Shown: positions 42,796-51,614 of the stretch, in pieces
How positions within the stretch are numbered: the first letter of the stretch is position 1
Layout of the letters: each line of letters opens with the position of its first letter
DNA from: Flavobacterium microcysteis
GTDB lineage: Bacteria > Bacteroidota > Bacteroidia > Flavobacteriales > Flavobacteriaceae
Direction of reading: 5' to 3'
Assembly (NCBI RefSeq): GCF_006385255.1
Contig: NZ_VFJE01000052.1
Span: forward strand, 296,330 to 360,329
Length of the DNA stretch: 64,000 nucleotides
Program-made: the position numbers and the translations under genes
Notes under the pieces: generated by a model
Told to the model about the DNA's origin: nothing
The model's input: the letters and a program-made list of their open reading frames with translations, nothing else
Databases searched by the model: none

Positions 42796-44739
42796 TTAAT
42801 CAACTCTTGTCAGGCAAATTTCTCTAGGAGCCGTAATCAGCAGCGGGAACGATTCAATCGTTACAGAGCTGGAATCCAGTCCGAATGCCTTTTCTTCTGA
42901 AAGACCCATTTTCTTTAGGATGTTGTAGCAGTCCAAAATCCATTTTTCATAGAACGGCAAATCGTTATCATAAGAAATAAATTTCTCTATCAATATAAAT
43001 CTAAAGTCGCCAATGATATTGTTTTTATTTAACGAAGCATAACGGCTGGTTACATCTACTTCCTTGTTCTTCACCATATCTTCTACCACCTTCTTAAACA
43101 TCAGGCTGATTCTTGGTGCCACACGGAAACCAAGCCTAAAATCGATACGGATTACGTCATCATGGATAAATTCGTTTACACGATATTCCATTGTATATGG
43201 TTCATCAACAACATGAACGTGAACAAACCAATAGATATCGGCACGTTTTGGCTGTTTATTCAAAATTGAATACATGATTTTTGATTCGATTTCAGTCCTG
43301 TGATCGGCACTGGTCAAATAAACCAGGTTTGTAGCATATTTTGGCACGCTCAAATCTTTGCTCAAATCTTCTAATACCGGCAGATAATCTGAAAGTTTGA
43401 CAAAAACCAAATAACGATTTCTGATTTTTCTGGCAAAGAACCAGACAAACATGGTCGCCATAAGCATCATTGCAATGAGCAGCGTGATATAACCTCCGTC
43501 TGAGAATTTATGAAGGTTGGCTATCAGGAATGAAATTTCTATTATGGCATAAGTAGTAATCAATACCGCAATGAAAATCTTATTGTATCTCTTTAATATC
43601 AGGTAATAATTTAAAAGCGAAGTTGTCATCAACATCGTCATTACGATAGCCAGACCATAAGCTGCCTCCATTCCTGACGATTCTTTAAAGTATAAAACTA
43701 CCAGCACGCAACCAATCCATAACATCCAGTTCAGGGAAGGAATATATAATTGTCCTTTTAGTTCTGTAGGATATTTGATTTTTACTTTTGGCCAGAAATT
43801 CAAACGAATGGCTTCGTTAATCAATGTAAACGAACCACTAATCATTGCCTGGCTGGCAACAACAGCTGCTAAAGTCGCAATACCAATTCCAAAAGGCAGG
43901 AACCAATCTGGCATGATAGCATAAAACGGGTTTGTTACTCCAGCCTCTTTCAGGGTTTTTCCTTCATGTGAAATCAGCCATGCACCTTGTCCGAAATAAT
44001 TCAACAAAAGCATACTTTTTACAAAAATCCAGCTTACACGAATGTTTTCTTTTCCACAATGTCCTAAGTCTGAATACAATGCTTCTGCTCCCGTCGTACA
44101 TAAAAATACCGCACCTAAAATCAGGAAGCCCTGTTTATGATTCATTAAAAGCTCGTAGGCATGATACGGGTTAAAAGCAGAAAGCACATTAATATTTGTA
44201 CCCATCTGAATCGCTCCCAAAATTCCAAGCATCGAGAACCAGGTAAGCATAATTGGTCCAAAAAATTTACCAATAAGCTTGGTTCCAAATTGCTGTAATC
44301 CAAAAAGCACCGTAATAATGGCAATAACAATAGGAATTGTTGGAATATCAGGATTGATTACCCTAAGACCTTCAACTGCTGAAGAAACCGAAATTGGCGG
44401 CGTGATAATCCCGTCAGCCAAAAGTGTACTTCCTCCTATAATAGCAGGAAAAAGTAGCCATTTTACTTTCGTCTTTCTTATTAAGGTATATAAAGAAAAG
44501 ATTCCACCCTCGCCTTTGTTATCCGCTCGGAGCGTTATAATTACATATTTTACGGTAGTCTGTAATGTCAGAGTCCAAAAAATTGCCGAAATGGCACCGA
44601 TGATATCTCTGGAATTAATAGGATCGCTCCCAACTATCGCATTTAGAACGTACAACGGAGAGGTTCCGATGTCACCAAAAATAATCCCTAAAGTAACTAA
44701 TAATCCTGCAGCAGATAATTTGTGAATATGTTTTCCCAC
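42796..44739 (-). CDS. kup: KUP system potassium uptake protein
   Basis: The product has 647 residues, the usual size. The first helix region LVTLGIIFGDIGTSPLYVLN carries the GDIGTSPLY motif. It has 12 predicted membrane helices (about 12-440) including GGIFSLYTLI and GTEGITTP-type turns (LADGIITPPISV). A C-terminal cytosolic domain follows (YVVHVVDEPYTMEYRV, ITSYASLNK-type). It transports potassium with protons across the inner membrane. The start is a GTG at 44737-44739. The promoter lies about 25 bp upstream, and no ATG fits. Confidence 0.93.
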   Translation of the reverse strand: MGKHIHKLSAAGLLVTLGIIFGDIGTSPLYVLNAIVGSDPINSRDIIGAISAIFWTLTLQTTVKYVIITLRADNKGEGGIFSLYTLIRKTKVKWLLFPAIIGGSTLLADGIITPPISVSSAVEGLRVINPDIPTIPIVIAIITVLFGLQQFGTKLIGKFFGPIMLTWFSMLGILGAIQMGTNINVLSAFNPYHAYELLMNHKQGFLILGAVFLCTTGAEALYSDLGHCGKENIRVSWIFVKSMLLLNYFGQGAWLISHEGKTLKEAGVTNPFYAIMPDWFLPFGIGIATLAAVVASQAMISGSFTLINEAIRLNFWPKVKIKYPTELKGQLYIPSLNWMLWIGCVLVVLYFKESSGMEAAYGLAIVMTMLMTTSLLNYYLILKRYNKIFIAVLITTYAIIEISFLIANLHKFSDGGYITLLIAMMLMATMFVWFFARKIRNRYLVFVKLSDYLPVLEDLSKDLSVPKYATNLVYLTSADHRTEIESKIMYSILNKQPKRADIYWFVHVHVVDEPYTMEYRVNEFIHDDVIRIDFRLGFRVAPRISLMFKKVVEDMVKNKEVDVTSRYASLNKNNIIGDFRFILIEKFISYDNDLPFYEKWILDCYNILKKMGLSEEKAFGLDSSSVTIESFPLLITAPREICLTRVD

Positions 44740-44761
44740 GGAAAGTTCAATTTAAAAGATA

Positions 44762-44790
44762 CAAAATTACAAATAATTACCATATCCAAA
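44762..44790 (-). promoter_or_regulatory. Bacteroidetes-type promoter for kup
   Basis: On the minus strand TTTG (44787-44790), 17 nt, then TAATTTTG (44762-44769). It is divergent from the pheT promoter at 44919-44946. A short leader of about 16-20 nt supports the GTG start at 44739. Confidence 0.65.
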
Positions 44791-44918
44791 TTAAAATCAG
44801 GCATGTATTATTTTAACAAAATTTTTAGAACTTCAAAGCCGTTTATTTTCCAACCCATAATTGCTGTGTTTGCAATAATTTTAAGACTTTTTTCCTTAAT
44901 TTAGAAGCTTTAAAATTC

Positions 44919-44946
44919 TTTGAAAAATCAAAAAAACCTATCTTTG
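44919..44946 (+). promoter_or_regulatory. Bacteroidetes-type promoter for pheT
   Basis: TTTG (44919-44922), 16 nt, then an exact TATCTTTG box (44939-44946). The start codon lies at 44979, so the leader is about 25 nt. Confidence 0.65.
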
Positions 44947-44978
44947 CATCCTTACAAAAAATAATACCAAGAACAACA

Positions 44979-47402
44979 ATGAAAATTTCATATAACTGGC
45001 TTAAGCAATTTATCAAAACGGAATTGAAATCCGATGAAACCGCATCACTTCTAACCGATTTGGGTCTGGAAGTAGAAGGTATTGAAAAATACCAATCTGT
45101 AAAAGGCGGTTTAGAGGGTATTGTTGTTGGTCATGTCCTAACTTGCGTTCAGCATCCCAATGCAGATCGCCTAAAAGTAACAACTGTAGATTTAGGAACT
45201 GGTGCTCCGGTACAGATTGTTTGTGGTGCAGCTAATGTAGCAGCCGGACAGAAAGTGCCTGTAGCAACTATAGGAACTACATTATACGACAAAGATGGAA
45301 ATTCGTTCCAAATCAAAAAAGGCAAAATCAGAGATCAGGAAAGCCATGGAATGATCTGTGCCGAAGATGAACTAGGTTTAGGCAACAGTCATGACGGAAT
45401 TATGGTTCTTGATGACAAATATGCTCCCGGAACACCAGCATCAAAAGTTTTCAATATCGAAAACGATGAAGTATTTGAAATAGGACTGACTCCTAACCGT
45501 GCTGATGCAATGAGTCACCTTGGAGTTGCCAGAGATTTAAGAGCGGGTATGCTTCAGACAAATGCGCATACGGAATTGATTACGCCTTCTGTCAGCAATT
45601 TCAGAGTTGACAAAAGGACATTAAAAATGGACATCAAGGTTGAAGATGCTAAAATGGCTCCAAGATATTGCGGTGTGACTATTTCAGGAATTGTTGTAAA
45701 ACAATCTCCGGAATGGCTTCAAAACCGACTAAAAGCTATTGGCCTTACACCAAAAAATAATATAGTAGATGTTACCAATTATGTAATGCATGAATTGGGA
45801 CAGCCATTACATGCCTTTGACGCTGCTAAAATAAAAGGCAATAAGGTAGTTGTAAAAACAGTGGCAGCCGGAACAAAATTCACAACTCTTGATGATGTTG
45901 AAAGAACACTTCATGAAGAAGACCTGATGATTTGTGACGAAAACGGACCAATGTGTATTGCTGGTGTTTTTGGTGGTAAAAACTCAGGAGTTTCTGAAAA
46001 CACTACTTCTATTTTCTTGGAAAGTGCTTATTTCAACCCAGTTTCTATCAGAAAATCTGCTAAAAGACACGGATTGAATACCGATGCTTCTTTCCGTTTT
46101 GAAAGAGGTATTGATCCAACCATTACTGAATATGCATTAAAACGTGCTGCTTTATTAATCCAGGAAGTTGCTGGAGGTGAAATTACTTCTGATATTATTG
46201 ATATCTATCCAAAAAAGATAGAAGATTTCCCTGTGTTCTTAAATTTCGCAAAAGCGACAAAAATCATCGGACAGGAACTATCAAAAGAAACGATCAAGAA
46301 AATTTTGGTTTCGCTTGACATCAAAGTAAACAGTGTATCGGATGCCGGATTAGGACTGATTATTCCTTCTTACCGTGTAGACGTACAACGTGAAATTGAC
46401 GTAATTGAAGAGATTTTGAGAGTTTACGGTTATAATAATGTAAACTTCACAAAAAAATTCAATGCTACCGTTTCTAACTCAGCAAGAACTGAAGATTATA
46501 AGGTGCAAAATATTATTGCGACACAATTAAACTCACAAGGGTTTAATGAAATGATGGCCAATTCACTGACTTCTCCGGAATATGTAAAGTTATCTGAAAT
46601 GCTTCGTGAAGAATTCAACGTATTAATCATGAATCCGTTGAGCAATGATTTGTCTGCTATGAGACAGTCACTCCTATTCTCAGGATTAGAAGCTGTTTCT
46701 TATAATATCAACCGAAAAAATTCAGACTTGAAATTGTTTGAATTCGGGAAGTCGTATCACAAGTTACCATCCGGATATACAGAAAATAAGCACCTTACCT
46801 TATTTACGACTGGAAACCGTTTGAGCGAAAGCTGGAATACGCCTCAAAAGCCTTCCGACTTTTTCTTATTCAAAGGTTATGTGATGGGAATCCTGTCAAG
46901 ATTGGGTATAGAAAAAACAAATAACAAACCTGTTGAATCTGACGTATTTGCAGAAGGTATTGCTATTGCTGTTGGAAATGATATCATTGTAGAATTAGGA
47001 ACCGTTAAAAAATCGGTACTGAAGCATTTCGATATCAAACAGGAAGTTTTATTTGCTGATTTCAACTGGAATTCAATATTGAAATTGATTTCAAACAAAA
47101 TCAAGTTTACCGACATTCCGAAATATCCTGAAGTAAGAAGAGATTTAGCTCTTTTAGTAGACGAGAATGTAGCATTTGACTCTATTTATACTATTGCTCG
47201 CCAGACTGAAAAATCGTTGCTGAAAGACATCAATCTGTTTGATGTATATGAAGGTAAAAACCTTCCGGAAGGCAAAAAATCGTATGCCGTGAGCTTTATT
47301 ATTCAGGACAGCTCAAAAACCTTGACAGACGCTCAAATAGACAAGATTATGGGCAAATTAAAGCAGAATCTTGAAACAGAGCTTGGCGCTGTTCTTCGTT
47401 AA
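44979..47402 (+). CDS. pheT: Phenylalanine--tRNA ligase beta subunit
   Basis: The product has 807 residues, normal for the long beta subunit. A tRNA-binding (EMAP-like) domain lies near 40-150 (VVGHVLTCVQHPNADRLKVT). The B3/B4 region (FEIGLTPNRADAMSHLGVA), B5 region (DFPVFLNFAKATKII), catalytic-like core (SFRFERGIDPTITEYALKRA) and C-terminal anticodon domain (YPEVRRDLALLVDENVAF, LPEGKKSYAVSFIIQD) are all visible. It charges tRNA-Phe together with an alpha subunit encoded elsewhere. A clear promoter precedes it and a terminator follows, so it stands alone here. Confidence 0.95.
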   Translation: MKISYNWLKQFIKTELKSDETASLLTDLGLEVEGIEKYQSVKGGLEGIVVGHVLTCVQHPNADRLKVTTVDLGTGAPVQIVCGAANVAAGQKVPVATIGTTLYDKDGNSFQIKKGKIRDQESHGMICAEDELGLGNSHDGIMVLDDKYAPGTPASKVFNIENDEVFEIGLTPNRADAMSHLGVARDLRAGMLQTNAHTELITPSVSNFRVDKRTLKMDIKVEDAKMAPRYCGVTISGIVVKQSPEWLQNRLKAIGLTPKNNIVDVTNYVMHELGQPLHAFDAAKIKGNKVVVKTVAAGTKFTTLDDVERTLHEEDLMICDENGPMCIAGVFGGKNSGVSENTTSIFLESAYFNPVSIRKSAKRHGLNTDASFRFERGIDPTITEYALKRAALLIQEVAGGEITSDIIDIYPKKIEDFPVFLNFAKATKIIGQELSKETIKKILVSLDIKVNSVSDAGLGLIIPSYRVDVQREIDVIEEILRVYGYNNVNFTKKFNATVSNSARTEDYKVQNIIATQLNSQGFNEMMANSLTSPEYVKLSEMLREEFNVLIMNPLSNDLSAMRQSLLFSGLEAVSYNINRKNSDLKLFEFGKSYHKLPSGYTENKHLTLFTTGNRLSESWNTPQKPSDFFLFKGYVMGILSRLGIEKTNNKPVESDVFAEGIAIAVGNDIIVELGTVKKSVLKHFDIKQEVLFADFNWNSILKLISNKIKFTDIPKYPEVRRDLALLVDENVAFDSIYTIARQTEKSLLKDINLFDVYEGKNLPEGKKSYAVSFIIQDSSKTLTDAQIDKIMGKLKQNLETELGAVLR

Positions 47403-47420
47403 GACTTACTTTTTAAAAAT

Positions 47421-47450
47421 AGAAAAATCCCGATTGTATCGGGATTTTTC
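47421..47450 (+). terminator. Intrinsic terminator after pheT
   Basis: aaaaatcccgat and atcgggattttt enclose tgt. It is also usable by the convergent FAS1 gene ending at 47483. Confidence 0.85.
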
Positions 47451-47482
47451 ATTTACAATTCAAAAATAGTATCTAGTTTGAA

Positions 47483-48046
47483 TTATGCTTTTGGCATTAC
47501 TACGGTATCGACTACATGAATCACTCCATTGGATTGGTTCACATCAGCAATAGTAACTTTTGATTTATTCCCATTTTCATCAGTGATGTAAAGCGTCTTG
47601 CTATCCATCCAGGCTGTCAATTTACCACCTTGAACAGTGGCGAGCACAGCCTTTCCGTTTCCCTTCTTTATGGCTTTCGCAATATCAGCTGAGTTCATTT
47701 TTCCAGCAACCACATGATAGGTTAAGATGGATTGCAGTTTTGATTTGTTTTCTGGTTTTAATAACATCTCTACGGTTCCTTTTGGCAATTTGGCAAAAGC
47801 TTCATTTGTTGGGGCAAAAACGGTAAAAGGTCCTTTTCCTTGCAATGTTGTTACTAAATCCGCTGCTTTTACGGCAGCAACCAACGTGGTGTGGTCTTTT
47901 GAATTCATTGCATTTTCGATAATATTTTTTGAAGGATACATTGGAGCACCTCCAACCATGACTGTTTTTTCTTTTTGTGCAAATGCAGCAGTTCCGAATA
48001 ACAATGTAAATACGATTGCGATTGATAAAAATTTGGTGGTTTTCAT
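47483..48046 (-). CDS. Fasciclin (FAS1) domain protein, exported
   Basis: The product has 187 residues with a signal peptide (ending TAAFAQKE) and one FAS1 domain (about 40-187). The domain has DLVTTLQGKGPFTVFAPTN, EAFAKLPKGTVEMLLKPEN, LTYHVVAGKMNS and the closing NGVIHVVDTVVMP. FAS1 proteins act in adhesion or matrix binding outside the inner membrane. The ligand is unknown. The tandem relative at 48211-48774 lies upstream on the same strand, separated by a terminator and a complex palindrome, so they may be expressed separately. Confidence 0.88.
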   Translation of the reverse strand: MKTTKFLSIAIVFTLLFGTAAFAQKEKTVMVGGAPMYPSKNIIENAMNSKDHTTLVAAVKAADLVTTLQGKGPFTVFAPTNEAFAKLPKGTVEMLLKPENKSKLQSILTYHVVAGKMNSADIAKAIKKGNGKAVLATVQGGKLTAWMDSKTLYITDENGNKSKVTIADVNQSNGVIHVVDTVVMPKA

Positions 48047-48118
48047 AATTATATGTTTTTTGTTTATACAGGCATTTACGCAAATACATTTGTTTTGGTT
48101 TTAAATATTTTTGATTTA

Positions 48119-48152
48119 AGGCTTTATGCTTAAAGCTTTAGGCCTAAAGCCT
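48119..48152. repeat. Complex palindrome between the FAS1 genes
   Basis: gctttaggcctaaagc (48135-48150) is a perfect 16-bp palindrome set inside a second pair, aggcttta (48119-48126) with taaagcct (48145-48152). A terminator follows at once. It may be a regulator site or a transcript-end structure. Confidence 0.6.
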
Positions 48153-48157
48153 AACAA

Positions 48158-48191
48158 ATAAAAAAGCCCTGCAAGATGCAGGGCTTTTTTA
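48158..48191 (-). terminator. Intrinsic terminator between the FAS1 genes
   Basis: aaaaaagccctgca and tgcagggctttttt form a strong stem with flanking A and T runs. It ends the minus-strand gene at 48211-48774. Confidence 0.88.
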
Positions 48192-48210
48192 TTTGTTATT
48201 TCTTCTCTAT

Positions 48211-48774
48211 TTAGTTAGGAGAAAAAGTTTTGTCAATACCGTGAATTATTCCATTGCTTTGGATTGCATCTGTGAATACCAGTTTTGCTTTATTTCCTTT
48301 ACCATCTGTCAGATAGATAATGCTGTTTTCAAGAGTGATTACAAGAACCTGACCATCAGCAGTCTTAATTTCACCTCTTCCTTTGCTCATACGGATTAAT
48401 TTCCCGAAATCAGCTGCATACCATTTCCCAGGAATCATATAGTAAGCTGCTATAGATTTAGTACGTTGTATATTTTTTGGGTCAGTCATAAATTCCAAAT
48501 TTTCAGAAGATCTGCTGATAGCATCATTACTTGGTGCTAAAATAGTATACGGTCCTTCTTCACGAAGCAACTGATCAAACTCTGCAGCTTTAAAAACCTT
48601 TGCTAAAGAAGAATAATTCTGCGAAGCCGTAAGGTTATCGGTAATATTTTTAGTTGCGTCAAACTTTGGGTTAACAGCATTCATATTTGCTTTTTTCTGT
48701 GCTTTTTGTGCAAAAGATGCGACGCTTAACATTAATGCAAAAAAGATAATTGCCAGATTTTTATTAGTCTTCAT
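48211..48774 (-). CDS. Fasciclin (FAS1) domain protein, exported, tandem relative
   Basis: The product has 187 residues. A signal peptide (ending SVASFAQK) is followed by one FAS1 domain with DQLLREEGPYTILAPSNDAI, YYMIPGKWYAADFGKLIRMS and the closing SNGIIHGIDKTFSPN. It is more divergent than the neighbour at 47483 (LAKVF, ISRSSENLEF in place of TEAFAKLP). The two probably arose by duplication. The C-terminus ends in the family core, and no extra domain is present. Location is periplasmic or outer surface. Confidence 0.86.
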   Translation of the reverse strand: MKTNKNLAIIFFALMLSVASFAQKAQKKANMNAVNPKFDATKNITDNLTASQNYSSLAKVFKAAEFDQLLREEGPYTILAPSNDAISRSSENLEFMTDPKNIQRTKSIAAYYMIPGKWYAADFGKLIRMSKGRGEIKTADGQVLVITLENSIIYLTDGKGNKAKLVFTDAIQSNGIIHGIDKTFSPN

Positions 48775-48873
48775 AGTTAGTTTTTAAAAATACATTCGTA
48801 TTGGGAACAGAATTCCTTTATTTTAGGATTTCAAATGTAAACAAAATTTTAATATTATATTATAAAATAAATA

Positions 48874-48904
48874 AAAAAGCCCCACATTTCTGTGAGGCTT
48901 TTGT
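48874..48904 (-). terminator. Intrinsic terminator after rpsA
   Basis: agcccc-aca / tgt-gaggct form the stem (gcccCACA with TGTGaggc) with flanking A and T runs. It lies 18 bp beyond the rpsA stop. Confidence 0.8.
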
Positions 48905-48921
48905 ATTAAAATCAGTCAGGA

Positions 48922-50694
48922 TTAGTTCCCTCCTTTTTCCATTTTAGCTTTCAATTCAGCAAGAATATCATTGTTATCTCCTAAAGTAGATGCAGTAGCA
49001 TTGCTTGAAGACATTGTTGTATTCTCAGAAGCTGTTTTCACATTTTTCTCTTCTTCTTCACGGAAGATAGCAGTGTGAGAAGCAACTACTCTTTTGAATT
49101 CTTTGTTGAACTCGATAACTTTGAAATCAGCTGTTTCACCTTTTTTCAATTTCTTACCGTCTTCTTTTTCAAGGTGACGAGTTGGGATGAAAGCAACGAT
49201 ATCATCACCGAATTCTACAGTAGCTCCTTTGTCAACGATTTCAGAGATTTCTCCATTGTGGATAGTTCCAACAGCGAATGAATCCTCATATTTGTCCCAA
49301 GGGTTAGCAGTAGTTTGTTTGTGACCTAAAGATAATTTACGTCCTTCAACATCCAACTCTAATACTACTACGTCAAGTTTTTCACCAACGCTTACGAATT
49401 CAGATGGGTGCTTGATTTTCTTAGTCCAAGAAAGGTCAGAAATGTAGATCAAACCATCGATTCCTTCTTCTAGTTCTACGAAAACTCCAAAGTTTGTAAA
49501 GTTTCTAACGATACCTGTGTGCTTAGAACCTACAGGGTATTTAGCAGTGATATCTGTCCATGGATCTTGAGTCAATTGCTTGATACCAAGTGACATCTTA
49601 CGATCTTCTCTATCCAAAGTCAAGATAACAGCTTCTACTTCATCACCAACTTTTACGAAATCCTGAGCACTTCTTAAGTGAGTTGACCAAGACATTTCAG
49701 AAACGTGGATCAAACCTTCAACACCTTCAGCAACTTCGATGAAAGCACCGTAGTCAGCGATAACTACAACTTTACCTTTCACTTTGTCACCTACTTTCAG
49801 GTTAGCATCAAGTGCATCCCATGGGTGAGCGTTCAATTGTTTTAAACCAAGTTGGATTCTTGTTTTCTCATCATCGAAATCAAGGATAACAACGTTTAGT
49901 TTTTGGTCTAATTCAAGAACTTCGCTTGGGTGGTTGATTCTTGACCAAGAAAGGTCAGTAATGTGGATTAATCCGTCAACACCTCCAAGGTCAATGAACA
50001 CACCATAAGAAGTAATGTTTTTAACAACACCTTCTAATACTTGTCCTTTTTCTAATTGACCAATAATTTCTTTTTTCTGTACTTCGATATCAGCTTCGAT
50101 AAGCGCTTTATGAGAAACAACAACGTTTTTGAACTCATGGTTGATTTTCACAACTTTGAATTCCATCATTTTGTTTACATACTGATCGTAATCTCTGATT
50201 GGTTTCACGTCGATTTGAGAACCTGGCAAGAAAGCTTCGATTCCGAATACGTCAACGATCATACCACCTTTAGTTCTGCATTTAACGAAACCGTTAACGA
50301 TTTCTCCTGTTTCATTAGCAGCAATAACTCTATCCCAAGCTTTGATAGTACGAGCTTTTCTGTGAGAAAGAACCAACTGACCTGTTTTGTCCTCACGAAC
50401 GTCAATTAATACTTCTACTTTGTCTCCTACTTTTAAGTTTGGATTGTAACGGAATTCGTTCAAAGAGATAACACCTTCAGATTTAGCGTTGATATCAACG
50501 ATTGCATCTCTGTCAGTGATTCTAACTACCACACCTTCAACTACTTCTTCCTGATCTGTAGAGATGAAAGTTTTTTCAACTAACTCTTCAAATTCTTTTA
50601 GGTTTTTTTCGTCAACAGCATCAATACCTTCTTGGAAGTTATGCCAGTTAAAGTTCTCTAAAAATTCCGCTTGTGTTTTTGTTTGTTCAGACAT
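48922..50694 (-). CDS. rpsA: 30S ribosomal protein S1
   Basis: The product has 590 residues with six S1 (OB) domains. Signature segments are repeated, such as GVVKNITSYGVFIDLGGVDG, LIHITDLSWSRINHPSEVL, VVIADYGAFIEVAEGVEGLI, HVSEMSWS, NFTNFGVFVELEEGIDGLIY and ISDLSWTKKIKHPSE. The first domain is imperfect and the sixth is shorter, as usual. The C-terminal tail is Ser/Thr/Asn-rich and acidic. S1 holds mRNA on the 30S subunit during initiation. A strong promoter lies 120 bp upstream, leaving a leader of about 115 nt that could be a site for autoregulation. Confidence 0.94.
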   Translation of the reverse strand: MSEQTKTQAEFLENFNWHNFQEGIDAVDEKNLKEFEELVEKTFISTDQEEVVEGVVVRITDRDAIVDINAKSEGVISLNEFRYNPNLKVGDKVEVLIDVREDKTGQLVLSHRKARTIKAWDRVIAANETGEIVNGFVKCRTKGGMIVDVFGIEAFLPGSQIDVKPIRDYDQYVNKMMEFKVVKINHEFKNVVVSHKALIEADIEVQKKEIIGQLEKGQVLEGVVKNITSYGVFIDLGGVDGLIHITDLSWSRINHPSEVLELDQKLNVVILDFDDEKTRIQLGLKQLNAHPWDALDANLKVGDKVKGKVVVIADYGAFIEVAEGVEGLIHVSEMSWSTHLRSAQDFVKVGDEVEAVILTLDREDRKMSLGIKQLTQDPWTDITAKYPVGSKHTGIVRNFTNFGVFVELEEGIDGLIYISDLSWTKKIKHPSEFVSVGEKLDVVVLELDVEGRKLSLGHKQTTANPWDKYEDSFAVGTIHNGEISEIVDKGATVEFGDDIVAFIPTRHLEKEDGKKLKKGETADFKVIEFNKEFKRVVASHTAIFREEEEKNVKTASENTTMSSSNATASTLGDNNDILAELKAKMEKGGN

Positions 50695-50815
50695 TTGTTC
50701 TGATAAAAATTTGTATCCTATGTTTTCTCGAGTTTCTTGATGCGATAGAAAACACAGAAGTGTTTTACATAAATAGTTGATACCTAAAGGAAACTCTTCT
50801 TCGCCAAAAGGTGCG

Positions 50816-50847
50816 CAAAATTAATAAATATTTTTTAATCTACCAAA
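50816..50847 (-). promoter_or_regulatory. Bacteroidetes-type promoter for rpsA
   Basis: On the minus strand TTTG (50844-50847), 20 nt, then TAATTTTG (50816-50823). Start of transcription is near 50810, with a leader of about 115 nt. Confidence 0.7.
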
Positions 50848-50981
50848 TAATTTCAGAATCAAGCTTTTATCTTAAATATTTACAAATCAACACTTAATTC
50901 TAGGTTTGAAATACTGTACACGTCCTGAATAGGTTAATTAATAATCTATATATTTACGACAAACACATCTTACTTATAATA

Positions 50982-51599
50982 ATGGATAATACCTTTACTA
51001 TTTTTATCCCACAGAAAAAAAGGAAATTGAGATATTATACAATCCTATATATACTCATTGCGTTTTGTGCTCTTATCCTCTTTATAGATTCTTGTATAAC
51101 TCCAATTGATGATTCCTTCATGAAATTTTTCAAAGTTTTCTTTGGAATTATAATGATTACTTATCTCCTCCTGACTTTCATGAGTTATTTTATTAAGAAA
51201 CCTTTGGAAGGAACACTATCCGGAAAATTGACCATCAATGCTGAAAATGTTGTTATAAATGACGAAATAATCGATATTTCAAGGATTGAAGACATTGGCA
51301 TAATCATAGGAAGTTATGACAATCAGGAAGTTGAATACAGTTCAAGAAGCATCAAGCCTAAAATATCAAACGGAACAGACAATGTCATCACTCTTTGTTT
51401 CACTGATGGAGCAAAACACAGCATTCATTTCAAACAAGAATTTTTCGAGCATTATTTAAGTATAAAGCCTTTTATAATATCGCTCATAAAAAGCAACAAA
51501 ATATCAATACTTAAAGCCACGACAATCCTAAATATCCATGATTATGATGATATACAAGAATTCAAAAAAGAGATTAACAAAAAAGAGCCTCAAATTTGA
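50982..51599 (+). CDS. Membrane protein with PH-like domain (inferred)
   Basis: The product has 205 residues. Two N-terminal helices (about 19-38 and 48-70) are followed by a beta-rich cytosolic stretch (GTLSGKLTINAENVVINDEI, DISRIEDIGIIIGSYD, NVITLCFTDGAKHSIHFK) and a short C-terminal helix, as in the unknown protein at 8102-8737. I do not know the function. The stop codon lies inside the terminator, whose palindrome encodes the last residues (KKEPQI). It is divergent from rpsA. Confidence 0.7.
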   Translation: MDNTFTIFIPQKKRKLRYYTILYILIAFCALILFIDSCITPIDDSFMKFFKVFFGIIMITYLLLTFMSYFIKKPLEGTLSGKLTINAENVVINDEIIDISRIEDIGIIIGSYDNQEVEYSSRSIKPKISNGTDNVITLCFTDGAKHSIHFKQEFFEHYLSIKPFIISLIKSNKISILKATTILNIHDYDDIQEFKKEINKKEPQI

Positions 51600-51613
51600 G
51601 GCTCTTTTTTTAT
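51580..51613. terminator. Bidirectional intrinsic terminator overlapping a coding end
   Basis: aaaaagagcctcaaa and tttgaggctcttttttt pair perfectly. The stop codon at 51597-51599 is within it. It also serves the convergent nucleoside transporter ending at 51615. Confidence 0.9.
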
Positions 51614-51614
51614 C

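Noticed and set aside
44279..44725. 148-codon plus-strand frame inside kup
   Set aside because: It is antisense to a highly conserved transporter. Its residues are low in complexity and unlike any family.
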